Positions 13,830-16,885 of a stretch of DNA of 16,885 nucleotides are shown in pieces. The translations under genes were made by a program, and so were the position numbers. The DNA comes from Puniceicoccales bacterium (GTDB lineage Bacteria; Verrucomicrobiota; Verrucomicrobiia; Opitutales; JAIRKQ01). The stretch spans positions 1 through 16,885 of the forward strand of contig JAISRG010000016.1 of the NCBI GenBank assembly GCA_031273725.1, in the 5' to 3' direction. A model generated the notes under the pieces. The model did no database searches and had not been told where the DNA came from. It worked only from the letters and a program-made list of their open reading frames with translations. Within the stretch, counting starts at the first letter, position 1. Every line of letters begins with the position of its first letter.

Positions 13830-16255
13830 GCCTGCTTCCTTATTTCGTATAATTTTTCAATTTCCAGTTGCGTAGCATTGAATGCCGTTTGTATTTCGGA
13901 ATCCGTCAACGTTCTGTCATTGGAACGATAATTTATCGTTAGGCCAATGTTTTTTGTACCGGTTGGAATTTCTTTGCCCAGGTAAACATCAAAAACCTTG
14001 ATCGATTCGATGAAGACATCCTTCGAAATATTTTTTTGTGCAGCTTTCATTACGTTATTTTCAACATTGGCGGCGACTTCATCTAATTTTACTATGAGAG
14101 AAAGGTCCTTTGAGATGCGAGGGAATTGGCTGAATGGCTTATGGGAAGCTTTTTCGGGCTTTCTGGTGAAAATAGCTGGATGTATCACTATTTCGGCGGC
14201 AAGAATATGCTGCTTGATGTCGAAATCTTTTGCCAACTTCACATTGAGAAACCCACAGGTCGCTTGAAACTTTTCTCGGTTTAGAAATCCACAATGGGCC
14301 GCATGTCCAGGTTGCCAAATGCTACTATCTTCTACGAGATTAAATTGTGCTAGCCGCTGCGAAAAATTTTTCAAAATCGGCAAAATCAGACTCTTAATGT
14401 CATAAAAATCTGCCATTTCAGCTGTTTGCCATGAGCGTTCCAGTGGTTTTGTCGGCATCACGCAGCCAATGGCCAAACATTCATTAAACTTTTCATCGAT
14501 CTTTAGTACAACATGACCCGTTTCGAAAAATTTGACATCCAGATTGCCATTTTGAATGTTGAATTTGGTTGCATCTAGCAATCCAGGAATTAGTGAACTT
14601 CTATAGCAATTTTGGTCAACATTGAAAGGATTGCGCATGGACAGGGCGGAATTTTCTCCAAATAAATTTTCTATTTCACCGCAATTGCGTAGGGCAAAAT
14701 TATAGCATTCGAAAAATCCCTGGCCGGACAAATAATTGCTCACATTCTGGCAAAACACCGCCGAACGGTCCGACTCATGCTGAATTCCCGTATACCTCGC
14801 CGGAGTCGTTGGAATCTTATCCGTGCCGTATATCCTCAAGCATTCGGATACGATATCGGGAGTATTTGTTATGTCCGGTCGGTGTGCTGGAATCGTTATT
14901 TTCCAACTTCCCACATTTAATTTTTCGATGGAAAATCCGAGCTTTGTCAAAATATTTTCCGCAATTTCCAATGGAATGGCGAAACCGCATAGTTTTTCTA
15001 TGGACGATGGCTGAAAGTCAATAGCCACAGGTTTCCGCTTTGGATCACCTACTTTCCAGCACGCTGCAACAATTTCACCGCCACAGATTTCCGTTACCAA
15101 ATTTGCCACCCGTTGTCCATAATTTGCAACATTTGCCGTATCAATGTCCTTGGAAAACCTGTAGGCGCTTTCCGTGGAAATATTTAAAGTTTTTGCCGAC
15201 TTTCTTATGTTGTCCGGATTAAAATATGCACTTTCAATTAAAACATCCGTAGTGGTGTCATCGACTTCCGCATCTACGGTGCCGGTGATACCTGCAACGA
15301 CAAGGGGACGTTCCACGTCACAAATGACAACCATGTCGGCGGTCAATGTCCTTTTTTTGCCATCGAGGGAAATAATCGTTTCCCCATCCTTGGCCTGCCT
15401 GATGGTTAATTGATTTCCTCGGATCTTTTTGGCATCGAAAATGTGTACCGGTTGCCCCGTTTCCATCATCACCCAATTTCCAATGTCCACCGCATTGTTA
15501 ATGGGCCTTGCCCCAATGGCTGTGAGATCTTGCTTCATCCAATCGGGACTATCTCCGATTTTAATATTTTTTATGCAAATGGCCGAATAACATTCGCAAT
15601 TGTCAGTTTCAATGGAAATTTTTTCCAAAAAGTGCCCCTGTGGTTTTTCCGTTTCCGAGATTTCGAGCCCATGCGGTTGGGGAAGCTTCAAGCCGATGTT
15701 TAATTTCGCTGCCAGGTCCCGGGCGACCCCGATGTGGCTCAGGCAATCCCCACGATTTGCGGTCAGCGATATGTCGAAAACGGCATCGCAATTAATCTCG
15801 ATTGCATCGTGGAGACATGCTCCGACGGTGGTATTTTCGCCGAGGATTAGCAATCCGGAATGGTCCTCCCCAAGGCCCAGCTCTTTTCCGCTACACATCA
15901 TGCCGTCGGATTCAACACCCCGCAGGGTACTTTTATTGATGGTAAAGTCTCCCGGCAACACCGTTCCTGGCAATGCGACGGGGACATGATCGTTCAATTT
16001 AAAATTTTTCGCTCCACAGACAATTTGCCGCACATCACCTTGGCCGACGCACACCGTACATACCGACAATTTATCGGCATTGGGATGTTGTCGAATTTCT
16101 TGAATTTTTCCAACGACGAGCGTGTTCTGCCTGGCAACTCCAATATGTTCCACCCCTTCGACCTCTAGCCCGATGCTGGTAAAAACTTCCCAAAGTTCTT
16201 CTTCGCTCACTTCTGTATCTAAATATCTCCGTAACCACTTTGTGCTTATTTTCAT
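13826..16255 (-). CDS. pheT: Phenylalanyl-tRNA synthetase beta subunit
   Basis: PheT is the beta chain of the alpha2-beta2 enzyme that charges tRNA(Phe). The 809 residues show the full bacterial layout. The start MKISTKWLRRYLDTEVSEEEL and an EMAP/OB tRNA-binding domain (about 40-150, with HPNADKLSVC and VCGAKNF) come first. The B3/B4 editing domain (about 210-370, with IRKSAKTLNISTESAYRF just after) and the B5 domain (about 405-470) follow. A catalytic-like core and a C-terminal FDX-ACB domain (about 710-808, with FPRISKDLSLIV) complete it. The length is normal. pheS is not adjacent in the window. No strong Shine-Dalgarno precedes the ATG. It heads the pheT-gatC-gatA operon and is divergent from the gene at 16429. 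Confidence 0.96.
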   Translation of the reverse strand: MKISTKWLRRYLDTEVSEEELWEVFTSIGLEVEGVEHIGVARQNTLVVGKIQEIRQHPNADKLSVCTVCVGQGDVRQIVCGAKNFKLNDHVPVALPGTVLPGDFTINKSTLRGVESDGMMCSGKELGLGEDHSGLLILGENTTVGACLHDAIEINCDAVFDISLTANRGDCLSHIGVARDLAAKLNIGLKLPQPHGLEISETEKPQGHFLEKISIETDNCECYSAICIKNIKIGDSPDWMKQDLTAIGARPINNAVDIGNWVMMETGQPVHIFDAKKIRGNQLTIRQAKDGETIISLDGKKRTLTADMVVICDVERPLVVAGITGTVDAEVDDTTTDVLIESAYFNPDNIRKSAKTLNISTESAYRFSKDIDTANVANYGQRVANLVTEICGGEIVAACWKVGDPKRKPVAIDFQPSSIEKLCGFAIPLEIAENILTKLGFSIEKLNVGSWKITIPAHRPDITNTPDIVSECLRIYGTDKIPTTPARYTGIQHESDRSAVFCQNVSNYLSGQGFFECYNFALRNCGEIENLFGENSALSMRNPFNVDQNCYRSSLIPGLLDATKFNIQNGNLDVKFFETGHVVLKIDEKFNECLAIGCVMPTKPLERSWQTAEMADFYDIKSLILPILKNFSQRLAQFNLVEDSSIWQPGHAAHCGFLNREKFQATCGFLNVKLAKDFDIKQHILAAEIVIHPAIFTRKPEKASHKPFSQFPRISKDLSLIVKLDEVAANVENNVMKAAQKNISKDVFIESIKVFDVYLGKEIPTGTKNIGLTINYRSNDRTLTDSEIQTAFNATQLEIEKLYEIRKQA

Positions 16256-16321
16256 AAAACTTGCTAATACGGCGAACTGAATAAAAAATTTCTACCCACT
16301 TGCAAACAATGTTTTGTGTAA

Positions 16322-16335
16322 ATCATATGTATGAT
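16322..16335. repeat. Short inverted repeat in the divergent pheT/16429 promoter region
   Basis: ATCATA (16322-16327) and TATGAT (16330-16335) form a 6-base perfect inverted repeat around TG. It lies midway in the 173-base gap between two divergent genes, a usual place for an operator. A CATATG also occurs in it and again at 16386-16391. The site is short and AT-rich, so chance is possible. Confidence 0.3.
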
Positions 16336-16365
16336 ATGCGCAATAGAATAAAATTTAAAACATTC

Positions 16366-16393
16366 TTGACTTACAAAAAAGTGGTCATATGCA
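16366..16393 (+). promoter_or_regulatory. Candidate promoter for the gene at 16429
   Basis: TTGACT (16366-16371) is followed after 16 bases by TATGCA (16388-16393). This puts a start site near 16400, about 30 bases before the ATG. The -35 match is good and the -10 match is weak. Confidence 0.35.
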
Positions 16394-16428
16394 ACATTCC
16401 GTTTTTAATAAAACGAAAGGATAAAATT

Positions 16429-16885
16429 ATGTCATTTAGCACCACAGGTGAAATAAACATGAGTTTTCAAGGGTACTGTAATGGGCCTATTGAGTTGCCT
16501 GCCGGAAGACTTCTTGTTTCCGGTCGCAAAACCAGTTTTCTTCCCAATGGTAGCCAGACGGTTTATGGATATGAAACCGACAATGAGGATAAAATTATAG
16601 GACATTATATAAATGGCGAACAAGTTACCTGGGAAGGTTTTAGAATTAAAATAAGAGAAAATAAAGAAATTGCCGGTTCAAATTTTGGTCAAAAGCCACT
16701 TTGTGACATGACAAGCATTCTTGCTCGAGAGGCATCTCGGTTTCTAACCCTAGAAGAAGCTTCATCTACGACAACGGAAAAAAAGGAAGAAATCGCTGAT
16801 CCAAAATCTGTCCAAAGGCCAATTTGTGTAACGAAAAGTTTTCTTTATCGACAGGTATCGTCTCCAACCTATTCACCTGTAACAA
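16429..16885 (+). CDS. Unrecognised protein with internal repeated motif, 3' end cut
   Basis: An ATG at 16429 follows a clear AAAGGA (16416-16421) at 7-base spacing, and the frame stays open for 152 codons to the right edge. I do not recognise the family. There is no signal peptide or membrane segment in the visible part. Residues 11-75 look beta-rich (SFQGYCNGPIELPAG, then YGYETDNEDKIIGHYING). The motif Q-K/R-P-L/I-C-x3-S-I/F-L-x-R-E/Q-x-S occurs at residues 88-103 and again at 129-144, 41 residues apart, separated by a Thr/Glu/Lys-rich linker. The gene has its own likely promoter and is divergent from pheT. Base use is similar to its neighbours by eye. Confidence 0.75.
   Translation, partial: MSFSTTGEINMSFQGYCNGPIELPAGRLLVSGRKTSFLPNGSQTVYGYETDNEDKIIGHYINGEQVTWEGFRIKIRENKEIAGSNFGQKPLCDMTSILAREASRFLTLEEASSTTTEKKEEIADPKSVQRPICVTKSFLYRQVSSPTYSPVT

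Noticed and set aside
1..16885. CRISPR array, insertion sequence, prophage or toxin-antitoxin system
   Set aside because: I saw no direct-repeat array, transposase, integrase, att-like repeat or typical toxin-antitoxin pair on either strand.

Overview
The window is a housekeeping stretch of a moderately AT-rich bacterial chromosome. It carries the translation operon nusA-infB-rbfA-nrnA-truB-ribF, an SRP RNA gene, infA-mnmE, and a pheT-gatC-gatA operon. The use of GatCAB, the cluster order and the small SRP RNA of about 100 nt fit a member of the PVC group, possibly Verrucomicrobiota. That placement is inferred from gene content and order only; no 16S or phylogeny is available here.

Layout. 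1-64 (-): start of an unidentified gene that runs off the left edge. 65-342: divergent intergenic region and nusA leader, holding a 15-codon ORF with a strong ribosome binding site that overlaps an intrinsic-terminator-like hairpin. 343-6658 (+): nusA, infB, rbfA, nrnA, truB and a shortened ribF that keeps only the FAD synthetase half. These genes are tightly packed. 6697-6800 (+): SRP RNA (ffs). 6800-7019: no gene seen, but dense inverted repeats and purine/pyrimidine tracts between two convergent transcription units. 7020-10156 (-): a two-gene unit, made of a GalE-like epimerase that lacks its Tyr and Lys catalytic pair and a 716-residue membrane-anchored coiled-coil protein with a pseudopilin-like N-terminus. 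10375-12023 (+): infA and mnmE. 12054-16255 (-): pheT, gatC, gatA. 16429-16885 (+): start of an unrecognised gene with an internal repeated motif, cut by the right edge.

How the genes work together. NusA tunes transcription elongation and termination. IF2 and IF1 drive translation initiation, and RbfA matures the 30S subunit. TruB and MnmE modify tRNA, NrnA clears nano-RNA and pAp, and PheT and GatCA make Phe-tRNA and Gln/Asn-tRNA. SRP RNA targets membrane proteins. The accessory-looking parts are the 7020-10156 pair, the two edge genes and the nusA leader. I do not see a defence system, CRISPR array, transposon or prophage. The most interesting items are the nusA leader, the catalytically altered epimerase beside the coiled-coil pseudopilin-like protein, the structured region after ffs, and the repeat-bearing gene at the right edge.
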